Shown: positions 32,716 through 47,818 of the stretch, in pieces
How the letters are laid out: each line of letters begins with the position of its first letter
How positions within the stretch are numbered: the stretch's first letter is position 1
Source: Idiomarina baltica OS145
GTDB taxonomy: Bacteria; Pseudomonadota; Gammaproteobacteria; Enterobacterales; Alteromonadaceae
Length of the DNA stretch: 64,000 nt
Direction of reading: 5' to 3'
Assembly (NCBI RefSeq): GCF_000152885.1
Contig: NZ_CH672403.1
Span: 3,354 to 67,353 of the forward strand
Position numbers and translations under genes: made by a program
Notes under the pieces: generated by a model
The model's input: only the letters and a program-made list of their open reading frames with translations
Databases searched by the model: none
Told to the model about the DNA's origin: nothing

Positions 32716-34551
32716 TTACTCATCCAAAAACGATTTAAGTTGCTCTGAACGGCTTGGATGACGCAATTTGCGCAGTGCTTTTGCTTCAATCTGACGGATA
32801 CGTTCACGCGTTACATCAAACTGTTTACCCACTTCTTCGAGCGTGTGGTCAGTATTCATATCAATACCAAAACGCATACGCAACACTTTCGCTTCACGAG
32901 CAGTCAATCCGCCGAGTACGTCGCGCACAGAGTTACGCAAGCTCTCTGAGGTAGCCGAATCAATCGGTAAATCCAGAGTGTTGTCCTCGATAAAGTCACC
33001 TAAATGCGAGTCTTCATCATCACCGATTGGGGTTTCCATCGAGATCGGCTCTTTTGCAATCTTGAGGACCTTACGGATTTTATCTTCCGGCATCGCCATC
33101 CGCTCAGCCAATTCTTCTGGCAGCGGCTCACGGCCCATTTCTTGTAGCATTTGACGCGAAATACGATTGAGTTTATTAATGGTCTCAATCATGTGCACCG
33201 GAATACGAATTGTACGTGCTTGGTCAGCGATCGAGCGCGTGATCGCCTGACGTATCCACCATGTCGCATACGTCGAGAACTTATAACCACGGCGATATTC
33301 AAATTTATCGACCGCTTTCATCAAGCCGATATTACCTTCTTGAATCAAATCAAGGAACTGCAGACCACGATTGGTATATTTCTTAGCGATTGAAATAACC
33401 AAACGAAGGTTCGCCTCCACCATTTCCTTCTTGGCTCGGCGCGCTTTTGCCTCACCAATCGACATCCGGCGGTTAATATCCTTAACCTTGGCAATAGTAA
33501 GGCCTGTTTCTTTTTCTATTTCATTTAACTTCGTCACACAGCGTTCGATTTCAACGCGTGCTTCTTGTAATGTGGTTGCATAGTCAACGCCCGCAGAAAT
33601 CTGCTCATCAACCCATGCTAAACTATTTTCGTTACCCGCAAACGCTTTCATGAATGCACGCTTAGGCATACCGGCTTGTTCAACCGCCGCTTTCATGACC
33701 AAGCGCTCTTGAACCCGCACACGCTGCATCATGGCACGCATGTCTTGAACAAGACGGTCAAACTGCTTAGGAACTAAGCGGAACTGCTTAAACAGATCGC
33801 TAAGCTTGTCAATTTCAACGCGTGCGTCTGGATGTTCACGACCAAACTGAGTTATCGCTTGGCGAGTTGCCTCGTATTGCTCGCGCAGTTCGGTGAATTT
33901 CTGACGAGCAAACTCTGGGTCAATGCCGCTATCATTTTCTTCCTCGTCATCATCATCTTCGTCATCGTCGTCCTCATCCTCAAGCTCATCTTCAGAGAGC
34001 TCAGAACCAACGTGAGTTGCACTTACGGGCGCTTCATCAACCTCATCAGGGTCAATAAAGCCTACAATGATTTCGGTCAGGCGTAACTCTTCGGCCTCAT
34101 AAGAGTCCCATTGCTCTAGCAAGAAATTAATTGCTTCGGGGTACTCCGCAACAGAACACTGAACTTGGTTGATACCGTCTTCGATACGCTTAGCGATATC
34201 GATCTCGCCCTCACGCGTTAACAGCTCAACAGTACCCATTTCACGCATGTACATGCGAACAGGGTCGGTGGTACGGCCTATTTCACCATCCACAGTAGCA
34301 AGTGCTTGTGCAGCTTCTTCAGCTGCGTCCTCGTCCGCCGCACTTTCGGACATCATCAAATCATCTGCATCAGGCGCACTTTCAAAGACACGGATACCCA
34401 TGTCATTTATCATGCGAATGATGTCTTCTATTTGATCGGAATCAACGATTTCCTGCGGTAAGTGGTCGTTCACTTCCGCAAACGTAAGAAAACCTTGCTC
34501 TTTGCCTTTCGCAATGAGAACTTTTAACTGTGATTGCCGATTCTGCTGCAT
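32716..34551 (-). CDS. rpoD: RNA polymerase primary sigma factor RpoD (sigma-70)
   Basis: 611 aa from [20 protein letters not shown] (ATG 34551); the upstream in-frame GTG has no support. It contains region 1.1, region 1.2 ([20 protein letters not shown]), a very acidic insert (about residues 180-206), region 2 ([33 protein letters not shown]) and region 4.2 ([20 protein letters not shown]). It directs housekeeping transcription. Conserved order rpsU-dnaG-rpoD in one direction (the macromolecular synthesis operon). Confidence 0.98.
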   Translation of the reverse strand: MQQNRQSQLKVLIAKGKEQGFLTFAEVNDHLPQEIVDSDQIEDIIRMINDMGIRVFESAPDADDLMMSESAADEDAAEEAAQALATVDGEIGRTTDPVRMYMREMGTVELLTREGEIDIAKRIEDGINQVQCSVAEYPEAINFLLEQWDSYEAEELRLTEIIVGFIDPDEVDEAPVSATHVGSELSEDELEDEDDDDEDDDDEEENDSGIDPEFARQKFTELREQYEATRQAITQFGREHPDARVEIDKLSDLFKQFRLVPKQFDRLVQDMRAMMQRVRVQERLVMKAAVEQAGMPKRAFMKAFAGNENSLAWVDEQISAGVDYATTLQEARVEIERCVTKLNEIEKETGLTIAKVKDINRRMSIGEAKARRAKKEMVEANLRLVISIAKKYTNRGLQFLDLIQEGNIGLMKAVDKFEYRRGYKFSTYATWWIRQAITRSIADQARTIRIPVHMIETINKLNRISRQMLQEMGREPLPEELAERMAMPEDKIRKVLKIAKEPISMETPIGDDEDSHLGDFIEDNTLDLPIDSATSESLRNSVRDVLGGLTAREAKVLRMRFGIDMNTDHTLEEVGKQFDVTRERIRQIEAKALRKLRHPSRSEQLKSFLDE

Positions 34552-34653
34552 ACAGAGATTCCACCTGTCACTTTCTACGAGAGTACCCAAAATGACCTAA
34601 AACTATAGCATAATGGCTAATTTTAAGCTACCAAAACGCTGATTATAGCCTAG

Positions 34654-36399
34654 TCAGTTACGTGTTCTTAAATGCTTAACCAGCATTAAATATTCTTGCT
34701 TTTCCGCTTTATTCAAGGGCGTTTGTTGCCCCTTTTTGAGCAGTTCGTCGGCTCTTTGTTCCACATATTGGTCAATTAAATAAACAAAGATATCCTTAAA
34801 CTCCTGCTCCATATTGTGTTCATCAAGTCCATGTTGCCACACGGCAAGTTTTTCTAGTGCTTTTTGATACGGCGTATCGCGCCAATACTCTAGCACCTGG
34901 GCTGTCGTCATATCACGCTCATTACACTGTTGATGAAGCGCGATAAATAAATCCATACCTGGCAACTTAAGTTCGCCTAACTCTGCTTTAACGGGCACCT
35001 CTTTCGCCAACTGCGGATACTGCACGATAAGAGCAACGGCACGGCGCAACGGCGTCATTTTTACCGCATCTGGTTTTGCCTTGCGTTGCTGTGGCGTGTC
35101 AACATAGCGTTCCAGTTGCGACGTTTCCCTTCTTAAGAGCTGTGCCAGTTTTTGCATTAGCGACTCACGATAAAAGTCACTGGCAATCCGCTCGATACGC
35201 GGTTTCGCCTCACTTAATAAAGCTGAGCGTCCAGACTCTGTATTTACATCAACGTCTTCCGACAAATGCTCGAAAAAGTAATCGACAAAGGATTTAGCCT
35301 GATTTAAGTAACGCTCAAACCCTTCTTTACCACTACTTTGAACCACCGAGTCAGGATCTTCACCCTCAGGTAGAAATAGGAAGCTTAAGTCGATACCATC
35401 TTTTAGCAACGGCAGTGCATTTTCTAACGCCCGCCACGCCGCATCTCTTCCGGCTCGATCACCGTCATAACAACACACCACTCTATTAGATGTACGGAAT
35501 AAACGCTGTAATTGTTCAGTAGTCGTTGCTGTCCCGAGAGAAGCGACCGCGTAGTCGATGCCGGCTTGCGCTAACGCGACAACATCCATGTAACCCTCAA
35601 CAATACAAATTTGCTCGGGTCGGCGTAGACGCTGCTGCATATTCCAAAAGCCATATAGCTCTTGGCCCTTATGAAACAAGCGTGTTTCGGGTGAGTTCAA
35701 GTATTTAGGACCGTCACTATCAATCACACGTCCACCAAAGCCAACGACACGGCCTCGACGATCGTGGATAGGAAACATCACGCGATCACGAAAGAAATCG
35801 AACTTTCGACCCTGGTCATTAACATTGACCAACTTCAAATCGATGAGCTGTTGACGCGCACGTGGCTCAACGCCCATGGTGGTCAACAAACTATCCCAGG
35901 CATCGGGGGCATAACCGATTTGAAACCGTTTGACAATGTCACCCGATAAGCCGCGTTGCTTTAAATAAGTAATTACTTTTTCTGAGTTCGCGTGATGCTT
36001 GAGCTGATGCTGAAAAAATCGCGTACATTGCGCCATCAATTCAGTGTCATTTTTTAGCTGTGCCTGCTGTTGGTGTTGTTTTTGTGGATCGTGACCCTCT
36101 TCACGAGGCACCTGCACACCTAAACTTGAGGCCAACTCTTCGACGGCATCGGGAAAGTTTAGGCCATCAAACTCCATAATGAAATCGATTGCATTACCGT
36201 GTGCACCGCACCCAAAACAGTGGTAAAACTGCTTATCGGCACTGACCGTAAACGAAGGCGTTTTTTCATTATGGAATGGACAACAGGCCTGATGGTTTTT
36301 CCCTGCTTTTTTTAAAGGTACACGGCTATCCACTACTTCGACGATATCAGCTCGCTCAAGTAGGTCGTGGATGAAGCTTTTCGGAATGAGTCCTGCCAT
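34654..36399 (-). CDS. dnaG: DNA primase DnaG
   Basis: 581 aa. N-terminal zinc finger (C40, H43, C61, C64; QACCPFHNEKTPSF...YHCFGCGAHG), TOPRIM catalytic core (CIVEGYMDVVALAQAG, CYDGDRAGRDA) and a helicase-binding C-terminal domain starting near MTPLRRAVALI. It synthesises RNA primers for replication, recruited by DnaB. Located between rpsU and rpoD as in other gammaproteobacteria. Confidence 0.98.
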   Translation of the reverse strand: MAGLIPKSFIHDLLERADIVEVVDSRVPLKKAGKNHQACCPFHNEKTPSFTVSADKQFYHCFGCGAHGNAIDFIMEFDGLNFPDAVEELASSLGVQVPREEGHDPQKQHQQQAQLKNDTELMAQCTRFFQHQLKHHANSEKVITYLKQRGLSGDIVKRFQIGYAPDAWDSLLTTMGVEPRARQQLIDLKLVNVNDQGRKFDFFRDRVMFPIHDRRGRVVGFGGRVIDSDGPKYLNSPETRLFHKGQELYGFWNMQQRLRRPEQICIVEGYMDVVALAQAGIDYAVASLGTATTTEQLQRLFRTSNRVVCCYDGDRAGRDAAWRALENALPLLKDGIDLSFLFLPEGEDPDSVVQSSGKEGFERYLNQAKSFVDYFFEHLSEDVDVNTESGRSALLSEAKPRIERIASDFYRESLMQKLAQLLRRETSQLERYVDTPQQRKAKPDAVKMTPLRRAVALIVQYPQLAKEVPVKAELGELKLPGMDLFIALHQQCNERDMTTAQVLEYWRDTPYQKALEKLAVWQHGLDEHNMEQEFKDIFVYLIDQYVEQRADELLKKGQQTPLNKAEKQEYLMLVKHLRTRN

Positions 36400-36437
36400 G
36401 CCCTCAACTTATCTTTTATCTTCGTCTACAAACACGA

Positions 36438-36463
36438 AAGCCGCGTCGCTTAGGACACGGCTT
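36438..36463 (-). terminator. Intra-operon hairpin between rpsU and dnaG
   Basis: On the minus strand AAGCCGTGTC pairs with GACGCGGCTT (one G-U), loop CTAAGC, followed by TCGTGTTTG. E. coli has a partial terminator at the same place that lowers dnaG relative to rpsU expression; this hairpin is in the equivalent position. Confidence 0.65.
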
Positions 36464-36539
36464 CCAACACGTAACTTAACGAATTAAGTCTAAGTGCAAG
36501 CTGCGAAAAGTGAATATCGCTGTCTGCTACTCGTGTATC

Positions 36540-37561
<1,022 letters not shown>

Positions 37562-37764
37562 TTTTATAGTTAATTTTTATTGTTATGAGATCAGCATAGC
37601 GTAAAGTTGACAATTGTTAAGCTAAACACACATAAATTTTTTATGACGTCAATTAACGCCAAACTACCATAACATACGTCAAGTCAACGTCTCTGATTGC
37701 CCGGCTGATAACTCTGTCTGTACACTCAAAACAGGTAAAACCTAATAGATTAAGGATTTTTGAT

Positions 37765-41344
<3,580 letters not shown>

Positions 41345-41396
41345 GTTCCGTAAAATCCGCTGTTTCTATCAAGTGCGCGAATTTTACTCGAAACAG

Positions 41397-41416
41397 GGCA
41401 GCCTGTCACGGCTGCC
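41397..41416 (-). terminator. Hairpin after the sigma operon
   Basis: GGCAGCC and GGCTGCC (7-bp stem, 6-nt loop) lie between the 41444 stop and queA. On the minus strand it is followed by CTGTTTCG, a poor T-run, so the terminator may be inefficient. Confidence 0.5.
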
Positions 41417-41443
41417 GCATAGGAGAATAGAACACAGAGCCGA

Positions 41444-42340
41444 CTAAAATTTATATTTCTGTGCCTGTTCTAGTAAATCAGCAGGCTCACTTTCACATGC
41501 ATTGATCGCTGATTTTTCAAAAACATAAATATTGTCTAAACGCTTTTTGTCACTAACAGACGCATCACGAATGACCAAACTCACCTGTTCGCTGTCTGGT
41601 AGAGACTTCAGTGTAATACCGTAATCACATAAAACGCGAGTGAAAACCTGCTCGATAGCTTCAATACTTTTCTCTTGCGTGAGCAGTCTCTCTTTTTGCA
41701 CCTTTTCTTGCTTTGCTTTTAGCGTTTTTTTCATTTCGTTCAGCTCGATATCAAGCTGCTTTTGTTGAGCTTTGAGCTCAGCTAAGCGCGCCTCAAGTTC
41801 CTCCTTGTGCGTCTTCATCTCAGCTTTTGACGCTTTATCCTGCACGTCACGCTGAAACTCAATGTCTCGAAGCTCTCGATTCAAGTCGCGCACTTCCCAA
41901 GCAAGTTCTCGCTTTTGTTCAACGAGCTCAAACCACTCATCTGAATATTCGCCACTAAACTGACTTAATACGCGGTGTGCCGTGCGTAGACCTTCTTCAA
42001 CGACCCGATCCAGCTGGAGATCCTTAGCAAAACCACTCATCTCCGGCATTTCCGGCGGCATAGGTGGTTCTGGTACGTCCGGGGCTACAATACGCCATGG
42101 CATGCGTGCTGAACGAACAAAAAACACCACACCCTGGCCTCTAAGATAAGTGAACTCGACATCGTCCAGTCGTGAACTCTCTCTGCCGTCTTGTTGCTTA
42201 GCCGCCGTCGTCAAAATATCTTTGAAAATTTCAATTTGATTCTTCAGTCCTTGATGATCAGCTTCTTGTGCAATGCTCGCGGTCGCAGGCAACATCAGTG
42301 CACTGGCGATACTGAGCGATAATAACCAACGTTTCATCAT
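41444..42340 (-). CDS. Periplasmic coiled-coil protein of the ECF sigma operon
   Basis: 298 aa with a Sec signal peptide (MMKRWLLSLSIASALMLPATASIAQ). The body holds a long coiled coil (about residues 140-225; ELRDIEFQRDVQDKA..., EELEARLAELKAQQKQLD) and a C-terminal part with two Cys. Third gene of the sigma/anti-sigma-like operon, overlapping the 42337 gene by 4 bp. Probably an envelope-stress sensor or effector. Confidence 0.8.
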   Translation of the reverse strand: MMKRWLLSLSIASALMLPATASIAQEADHQGLKNQIEIFKDILTTAAKQQDGRESSRLDDVEFTYLRGQGVVFFVRSARMPWRIVAPDVPEPPMPPEMPEMSGFAKDLQLDRVVEEGLRTAHRVLSQFSGEYSDEWFELVEQKRELAWEVRDLNRELRDIEFQRDVQDKASKAEMKTHKEELEARLAELKAQQKQLDIELNEMKKTLKAKQEKVQKERLLTQEKSIEAIEQVFTRVLCDYGITLKSLPDSEQVSLVIRDASVSDKKRLDNIYVFEKSAINACESEPADLLEQAQKYKF

Positions 42341-42963
42341 TGATTCTCCTCTTTTAATAGAATCGGTTGCTGCGCAACTTGGCGCAATTGCGCGGTATAA
42401 AAATTTAAATCCTCACTGCGCGTTTCATTCATGTACTCAACTAATTGACTCATATCGTCTTTTCGCTCGGCACGATTCGTTGCCATTATATAAGTTGCGA
42501 GCTGGGCGGTTGACGTTGATAATTGCTCTCTAAAATTAGCTCGCAGCGCCTTTTCCTGCTTAGCTAATGCAATATTCTGTTGCTGTTCAAATACACTGAG
42601 CTTTTGCTCCACCACAGCAGCTACGCGTTCATCAAACTGTGCCGTTAATTGCTGTTTAACCACAAGCACAGACACCATCGCAAGTGCAGCACAGGAGAAC
42701 GCAAACGCGGCAAAGCTCCACGGGTTCGCCCAGCGGTTTACTCTTGGCTGTGGACCTGTTCCCTGGCGATTCCAATCAGGCACGCGTTCACCTTGGTAGC
42801 CGTCGGCTTGCTGTTGCATCCAGCGTATCGACTGCATGCGTTTATGTAATTCGGGTGCATGAGCAGCTAACTGCTCCGCTAGCTCTAGTTCAGCCGACTT
42901 TGATAGGTGCCCATCTAGCCATTGCTCGAACTGTAATTCGTAATTCGATTCGTAGTTAGCCAT
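42337..42963 (-). CDS. Putative anti-sigma factor (single-span membrane protein)
   Basis: 208 aa: a cytosolic N-terminal region with an anti-sigma-like start (MANYESNYELQFEQWLDGHL), one membrane helix (about residues 84-107) and a periplasmic coiled-coil tail. It overlaps the sigma gene by 8 bp. The layout and position support an anti-sigma factor that sequesters the ECF sigma; no zinc motif is seen. Confidence 0.78.
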   Translation of the reverse strand: MANYESNYELQFEQWLDGHLSKSAELELAEQLAAHAPELHKRMQSIRWMQQQADGYQGERVPDWNRQGTGPQPRVNRWANPWSFAAFAFSCAALAMVSVLVVKQQLTAQFDERVAAVVEQKLSVFEQQQNIALAKQEKALRANFREQLSTSTAQLATYIMATNRAERKDDMSQLVEYMNETRSEDLNFYTAQLRQVAQQPILLKEENQ

Positions 42964-43519
42964 TAATTACCTCCAGCTCACGCTTTAACTTCTCGACTCC
43001 GCTATACAGCCGTGACTTAATCGTATTTTCTGACTCTTGCAACTGCGTTGCGATAGCGCGTGTCGTAAGATGTTGAAAAAACTTCAATTCAACTACCATG
43101 CGTTGCGCTAATGGCAGCGCTCTAATCGCTTTGACCAACGCAGCTTCTTGTTGTTGGTCACTCAGCTCCGGTTCTGGCTGACCAAAAGTAGACTCGTCTA
43201 TCAGATCCGTTTGTAGTTCATTGTCTAGCACATCAATGTGCCTACGGCGGTAGAACTCAACGCATCGACGATGAGCAATGGTCATTAACCACGGCTTAAA
43301 TTTATCATCTTGATTCCAGTCTTTAAGACTTCGAAAAACGCTACTAAAGGTGTCTTGAAGTAAATCAAATGCGTCATCGGGACTCGGCAACATGCGTACG
43401 CCGTAGTGATAGACCAGCTTCTCGTATCGCTTTACCAAGTCGACCCACGCGGATTGATTACCTTTGAGCGCTTGACTGACGAGCTTTTTATCGCTTTTTT
43501 TAAACACTCGTGCTTCCAT
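42956..43519 (-). CDS. ECF-type RNA polymerase sigma factor
   Basis: 187 aa: region 2 (LVKRYEKLVYHYGVRML, DAFDLLQDTFSSVFRSLKDW, HRRCVEFYRRR) and region 4 (LPLAQRMVVELKFFQHLT, IATQLQESENTIKSRLYSGV). It likely controls an envelope-stress regulon with its membrane anti-sigma partner encoded just after it. GC-rich ribosome site absent; ATG 43519 gives the natural start. Confidence 0.93.
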   Translation of the reverse strand: MEARVFKKSDKKLVSQALKGNQSAWVDLVKRYEKLVYHYGVRMLPSPDDAFDLLQDTFSSVFRSLKDWNQDDKFKPWLMTIAHRRCVEFYRRRHIDVLDNELQTDLIDESTFGQPEPELSDQQQEAALVKAIRALPLAQRMVVELKFFQHLTTRAIATQLQESENTIKSRLYSGVEKLKRELEVING

Positions 43520-43574
43520 TGCTTTTGGTTTAGTAATTAAGTCGATAGTGGCTGGAAAAAAGTTTTAATGAAAG

Positions 43575-43605
43575 CAAAAAAAAAGCTCGCGGCTAAGCGA
43601 GCTTC
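43575..43605 (-). terminator. Strong rho-independent terminator after the Pit gene
   Basis: On the minus strand AAGCTCGC-ttagcc-GCGAGCTT followed by a run of T. It lies 20 bp beyond the phosphate-transporter stop. Confidence 0.9.
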
Positions 43606-43624
43606 TTCTCAGGAACACGAGGAG

Positions 43625-44893
43625 TTAAGCGGCAAAGATGCCTTTTAACATGTAGAAGAACATGATGGACATAATCGCTCCGGCGGGTAAAGTCACCACC
43701 CAAGAAACCACGATGTTACGTACAACACCTAGGTTCAACGCAGCGATACCACGCGCCATACCTACACCCAACACGGCACCGACGAGGGTTTGGGTCGTCG
43801 AAATTGGTAAGCCTGTGCCTGATGCCAGCACGACCGTCGAAGCCGCCGCCAATTCTGCAGCAAAACCGCGACTTGGCGTGAGGTGTGTAATGCCTTTACC
43901 GATGGTCGCAATTACACGTTTACCCAGCATCGCAAGACCTGCAACAATACCGAATGCACCAAGTGGCAAGATCCACCATGCAAGCTGTGCTTTGCTCGCA
44001 ATTTCACCACCACTTGAGACAACACTTACAACCGCTGCAAGAGGTCCAATGGCGTTAGCAACATCGTTTGAACCATGAGCAAATGCCATCGCACAGGCTG
44101 TTACGACCATAAGCACCGCAAACACTTTCTCCACATTGGTGTAGTGCATATCTTTATCGGCCGACTCTTTAAATTTCAGGCGTCCAATCGCAACTTTACC
44201 AATGAAGAAGACTACGATCGCTATACCAATCGCCCATGCAAAACCTTCAGCCGTACCCATACCGAGTCCAACGTGCTTAAGACCCTTTTTGATGGTTACC
44301 AGTGATAAGACAAACCCAGCTAAAGCCATGTAAAAAGGTACATATCGTTTAGCGCGCTTGAGGGGATCCTCTTGGTCAAAAATAAGCTTCTGCGCACTCA
44401 TAAAGATCAAATACGCAATAAAGCCGGATATCGCGGGTGTAATAACCCAACTACCGACAATCCCTCCAACTTTACCCCAAGAAACAGCATCAACACTGAC
44501 GCCAACGGCAGCAAAACCAACGATAGCACCAACGATTGAGTGGGTTGTCGATACTGGCCAGCCAAGAAACGAGGCAATTAGGAGCCAAACACCGGCGGCT
44601 AATAGCGCCGAGATCATACCGAACACAAGGAGCTCGGGCTGGTCGACAAAGTAAGCTGAGTCAATAATACCTTTACGTATCGTTGAGGTTACTTCGCCAC
44701 CGGCTAGGTAGGCACCTGCGAACTCGAAAATCATCGCGATGAGGATAGCTTGTTTTATCGTAAGCGCTTTAGAACCGACTGAAGTTCCCATTGCGTTTGC
44801 AACGTCATTAGCGCCCACACCCCATGCCATGAAAAAACCGAACACGCCGGCCATGACAATCAGAATTAAGCCGTAAGAACTGATAATATCCAT
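43625..44893 (-). CDS. pit: PiT-family inorganic phosphate transporter
   Basis: 422 aa with about ten membrane helices and the two signature repeats GANDVANAMGTSVGSKA (near residue 27) and GSNDVANAIGPLAAV (near 270), which define PiT. It imports phosphate, often as a metal complex, driven by proton or sodium. A PhoU-like gene precedes it in the same operon. Confidence 0.96.
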   Translation of the reverse strand: MDIISSYGLILIVMAGVFGFFMAWGVGANDVANAMGTSVGSKALTIKQAILIAMIFEFAGAYLAGGEVTSTIRKGIIDSAYFVDQPELLVFGMISALLAAGVWLLIASFLGWPVSTTHSIVGAIVGFAAVGVSVDAVSWGKVGGIVGSWVITPAISGFIAYLIFMSAQKLIFDQEDPLKRAKRYVPFYMALAGFVLSLVTIKKGLKHVGLGMGTAEGFAWAIGIAIVVFFIGKVAIGRLKFKESADKDMHYTNVEKVFAVLMVVTACAMAFAHGSNDVANAIGPLAAVVSVVSSGGEIASKAQLAWWILPLGAFGIVAGLAMLGKRVIATIGKGITHLTPSRGFAAELAAASTVVLASGTGLPISTTQTLVGAVLGVGMARGIAALNLGVVRNIVVSWVVTLPAGAIMSIMFFYMLKGIFAA

Positions 44894-44906
44894 TGATAGC
44901 TCCCGT

Positions 44907-45587
44907 TTAGACTCGCGCTAACATCAATTCGAAGCGTGCGCCTACACGTTCAGACAGGTCGGCTAAATCACCTACCCAATCGAGAATACGATACAAAAAC
45001 ATTGCATCGAGCGGGTTCATGTCGTTTTCAACTTGACGGAATTGCTGACGTAACTTGACCTGCAACTCATCAGTATCCGCTTCAATTTCGTCGAGCTCTT
45101 TAATGAAATTATCAACTAAAGTACGCTCACGTCCGCGGAAACCAGTTTCCAAAAGGTCATCGAATTCACCAATGGTGTCACGTGCTTTTGCAACTGCATC
45201 AATACACCGGTTTAGATAGCTGTTAAAGCCCTCAACCAAATGTGCAGGAATTTGTAATTGGCGCCCTGTGATAAGGCCAGAGATATCTTTCGCTTTGTTA
45301 GCGATACGATCTTGCTGAGAGACTAACTCTAGTAGGTCAGTCCGCTCAACGGGCATGAAAAGTCCGCCGGGGAGGTTCAAACGGATATCACGTTTTAGCT
45401 TATCCGCCGCTTGTTCAAGCGTTACAATACGTTTACGCTGTTCTTCAGCAGCGTCCCAGTCGCCCTTATAAACCGCTTGAAAGAAGTCTTTCAATGACTC
45501 CGCACAACGATGTACTTCATCGATATGTTCAATCATCGGTTTAATAGGTGACTTTGCGAATACACCTAAAAACGAATTTACAGACAT
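44907..45587 (-). CDS. PhoU-like DUF47 (TIGR00153) regulator of the Pit operon
   Basis: 226 aa from MSVNSFLGVFAKSPIKPM (ATG 45587). Helical PhoU-like protein with the family pattern DWDAAEEQRKRIVTLEQAAD and LVSQQDRIANKAKDISGL. Located 13 bp upstream of the phosphate transporter; such proteins regulate Pit activity. An in-frame start at 45665 is less likely because it would add 26 unrelated residues. Confidence 0.92.
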   Translation of the reverse strand: MSVNSFLGVFAKSPIKPMIEHIDEVHRCAESLKDFFQAVYKGDWDAAEEQRKRIVTLEQAADKLKRDIRLNLPGGLFMPVERTDLLELVSQQDRIANKAKDISGLITGRQLQIPAHLVEGFNSYLNRCIDAVAKARDTIGEFDDLLETGFRGRERTLVDNFIKELDEIEADTDELQVKLRQQFRQVENDMNPLDAMFLYRILDWVGDLADLSERVGARFELMLARV

Positions 45588-45731
45588 AACAGGTCCTTGG
45601 ATTTTAGCCGATGTTAGCTGGCGCGAATAGTAACTAAATCGCCCCCTAAATAAAACCGCTAACAACCGATATAACCTTGATTTAAGCAGACGTTGAATAG
45701 AGAACTATTCAATCGCCCGATTATGCTGAGC

Positions 45732-45779
45732 AACGATACTGTCTACTCACCTAGTCTCCAAAGTAGACTAATTATCGTT
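45732..45779. promoter_or_regulatory. Long dyad upstream of the PhoU-like/Pit operon
   Basis: AACGATA-ct-GTCTAC and GTAGAC-taat-TATCGTT are inverted copies around a 16-bp centre, about 145 bp before ATG 45587. It may be an operator or an RNA hairpin in the leader; no Pho-box match was found. Confidence 0.45.
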
Positions 45780-45820
45780 ATGTGGAAAATATACTACAAA
45801 AATATGACACAAATATGACA

Positions 45821-45856
45821 AAGCCTCTTCCAGTAAAACTGAAAGAGGCTTTTTTT
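45821..45856. terminator. Strong hairpin terminator between DUF481 gene and Pit operon
   Basis: AAGCCTCTTcCAGT-aaa-ACTGaAAGAGGCTT with seven T on the plus side and AAAA/TTTG on the other. It follows the DUF481 stop on the minus strand and could work in both directions, better on plus. Confidence 0.82.
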
Positions 45857-45877
45857 ATATTAATCGGCTGAACGAGT

Positions 45878-46660
45878 TTAGAACGTATAAACAACAGTTA
45901 CCGCGGTCTCAGTGTCGAGGTTTTCAATGTCTTCATTCGCAACTTCAGAGTTGTGAGTGCCCGATACCGACACTTTTAACGCCAACGATGAGTTGATATT
46001 GGAAGAAATTGATACTTCAGCTCGGCTTTTCGTGTTTTCTTCACCAATTTCAGAGGAAACTAATGCATTAAAACGCGAGTTTTCTGAAATATCCCACGTC
46101 ATACTGCCCGCTAAACGTAAGATTGCTGAACCTTCAGCTTCTAGCGGGTTTCGGTTTTCATCAACCGGCTTCACACGAGAATAACCCGGACCGACTTCAT
46201 AGTCAGCATACAGATTTTCGCTGTAGCGATAGCGTGCTCCGTAACCGATAGCTAATGTGCTCTGATACTCATAGCCACTGTATACATCCTCTTCATAGGA
46301 GCCGAATATGAACAATGATGACTTACTGTTTGGCTCAAACTTATAGTTTGATTGCGCCGATAAAAACAAGCGATCTGCTGTCTCGGTTGTTTCACCTGTG
46401 TCTTGGTTTTCTTGTTCTGCCGTGTAGTAATCCAAAACACCTTTATGGCGCCAGTTCCTGATATCCTTTGCGACATTTAGTTTGGCCTTTAAGCTTTCCG
46501 TTTCGGTATTACCCGTCGTGAATAACAGACCAAACTCGGCACTTGCTTCCCAAGCCTCTTCCGTTGTCGTATCCATATCCTCGGCATCGTCAAACATAAA
46601 CGTTTGAGCCTGCACACCAAATGGTAGAAGTATACTTGCTACTAATACTGATAAACGCAC
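45878..46660 (-). CDS. DUF481 (YdiY-like) outer-membrane protein
   Basis: 260 aa from GTG 46660 (MRLSVLVASILLPFGVQA, a clean signal peptide, with GTGGGG upstream); ATG 46678 is an alternative. The mature protein alternates beta strands with a terminal Phe (VTVVYTF), the outer-membrane barrel signature; AEFGLLFTTGNTETESLKAK and GARYRYSENLYADYEVGPGY are DUF481 features. Last in the leftward glycolysis cluster, separated from fba by 65 bp with a GAGCCGGC-AC-GCCGGCTC hairpin at 46681-46698. Confidence 0.87.
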   Translation of the reverse strand: MRLSVLVASILLPFGVQAQTFMFDDAEDMDTTTEEAWEASAEFGLLFTTGNTETESLKAKLNVAKDIRNWRHKGVLDYYTAEQENQDTGETTETADRLFLSAQSNYKFEPNSKSSLFIFGSYEEDVYSGYEYQSTLAIGYGARYRYSENLYADYEVGPGYSRVKPVDENRNPLEAEGSAILRLAGSMTWDISENSRFNALVSSEIGEENTKSRAEVSISSNINSSLALKVSVSGTHNSEVANEDIENLDTETAVTVVYTF

Positions 46661-46725
46661 ATTAACCCCACTTTGCATGCGAGCCGGCACGCCGGCTCGT
46701 TCATGAGCATCCGCTCTACTTTACG

Positions 46726-47790
46726 TTACTTAATGACAGCCTTCAAACTGCCCGCCTCGTACAATTGAAACATTTTTTCCAATGTAATGGGCTTGATTTT
46801 GTCTGCTTGACCTTCACAACCAAACGCTAAGTACCGATCTTCACAGATCTTTTGCATCGCGTCGGTAGCCGCTTGCAAATACTTGCGCGGGTCAAAATTA
46901 CTTGGATTTTCAGCCAAGTGACGACGCACTGCGCCTGTTGAAGCTAAGCGAAGATCCGTATCAATGTTGACCTTACGAACACCGTTTTTGATACCTTCTT
47001 TAATTTGCTCAACCGGCACACCATAGGTTTCTGGTATTTCGCCACCAAATTCATTGATGATTTTCAGCCAGTCCTGCGGTACAGAAGATGAACCGTGCAT
47101 TACAAGGTGCGTATTAGGAATACGACGGTGAATCTCTTTAATACGGTCAATCGATAAGATGTCACCCGTAGGCGGGCGGGTAAACTTATATGCGCCGTGT
47201 GACGTTCCACATGCGATAGCTAACGCGTCAACATCGGTCGCAGCAACAAAAGCCGCCGCCTCTTCAGGATCAGTCAACAATTGGTCATGTGACAGTTTAC
47301 CTTCAGCGCCGACACCATCTTCTTCGCCAGCCTCTCCTGTTTCAAGCGAACCGAGGCAACCCAATTCACCTTCGACTGATACCCCACACGCATGCGCCAT
47401 CTCAACGGTTTGCTTAGTAACACGTACGTTATAATCGTAATCCGCTGGTGTTTTACCATCGTCAAGCAATGAGCCGTCCATCATGACCGAGCTGAAACCC
47501 AACTGAATTGAACGCTGACACACCGCCGGTGACGTACCGTGGTCTTGGTGGACAACCACTGGAATATGAGGCCACTCTTCAACAGCCGATTCTATTAAGT
47601 GACGCAAAAAAGGAGCACCGGCATACTTCCGAGCCCCTGCTGAGGCTTGCACAATGACCGGGCTATTGGTTTTATCAGCTGCCTGCATGATCGCGCGCAT
47701 TTGTTCTAGGTTGTTTACGTTAAAAGCAGGAACGCCGTATCCATTCTCTGCTGCGTGATCAAGTACTTGTCTTAGTGACACAATGGCCAT
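46726..47790 (-). CDS. fba: Class II fructose-bisphosphate aldolase (subtype B)
   Basis: 354 aa zinc aldolase: cleavage of fructose-1,6-bisphosphate. [11 protein letters not shown] (metal His), [20 protein letters not shown] (subtype B segment, as in Calvin-type enzymes), GTSHGAYKF and [10 protein letters not shown]. It follows pgk by 28 bp. E. coli FbaA in the same place belongs to the other class II subtype, so the subtype B enzyme here is a family difference rather than an anomaly. Confidence 0.97.
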   Translation of the reverse strand: MAIVSLRQVLDHAAENGYGVPAFNVNNLEQMRAIMQAADKTNSPVIVQASAGARKYAGAPFLRHLIESAVEEWPHIPVVVHQDHGTSPAVCQRSIQLGFSSVMMDGSLLDDGKTPADYDYNVRVTKQTVEMAHACGVSVEGELGCLGSLETGEAGEEDGVGAEGKLSHDQLLTDPEEAAAFVAATDVDALAIACGTSHGAYKFTRPPTGDILSIDRIKEIHRRIPNTHLVMHGSSSVPQDWLKIINEFGGEIPETYGVPVEQIKEGIKNGVRKVNIDTDLRLASTGAVRRHLAENPSNFDPRKYLQAATDAMQKICEDRYLAFGCEGQADKIKPITLEKMFQLYEAGSLKAVIK

Positions 47791-47818
47791 GTAATTCTCC
47801 TTAGTTTTCGGCGTGCAT

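Noticed and set aside
32716-34551. Acidic low-complexity insert in RpoD as an anomaly
   Set aside because: Acidic stretches in the non-conserved region of sigma-70 are common in gammaproteobacteria.
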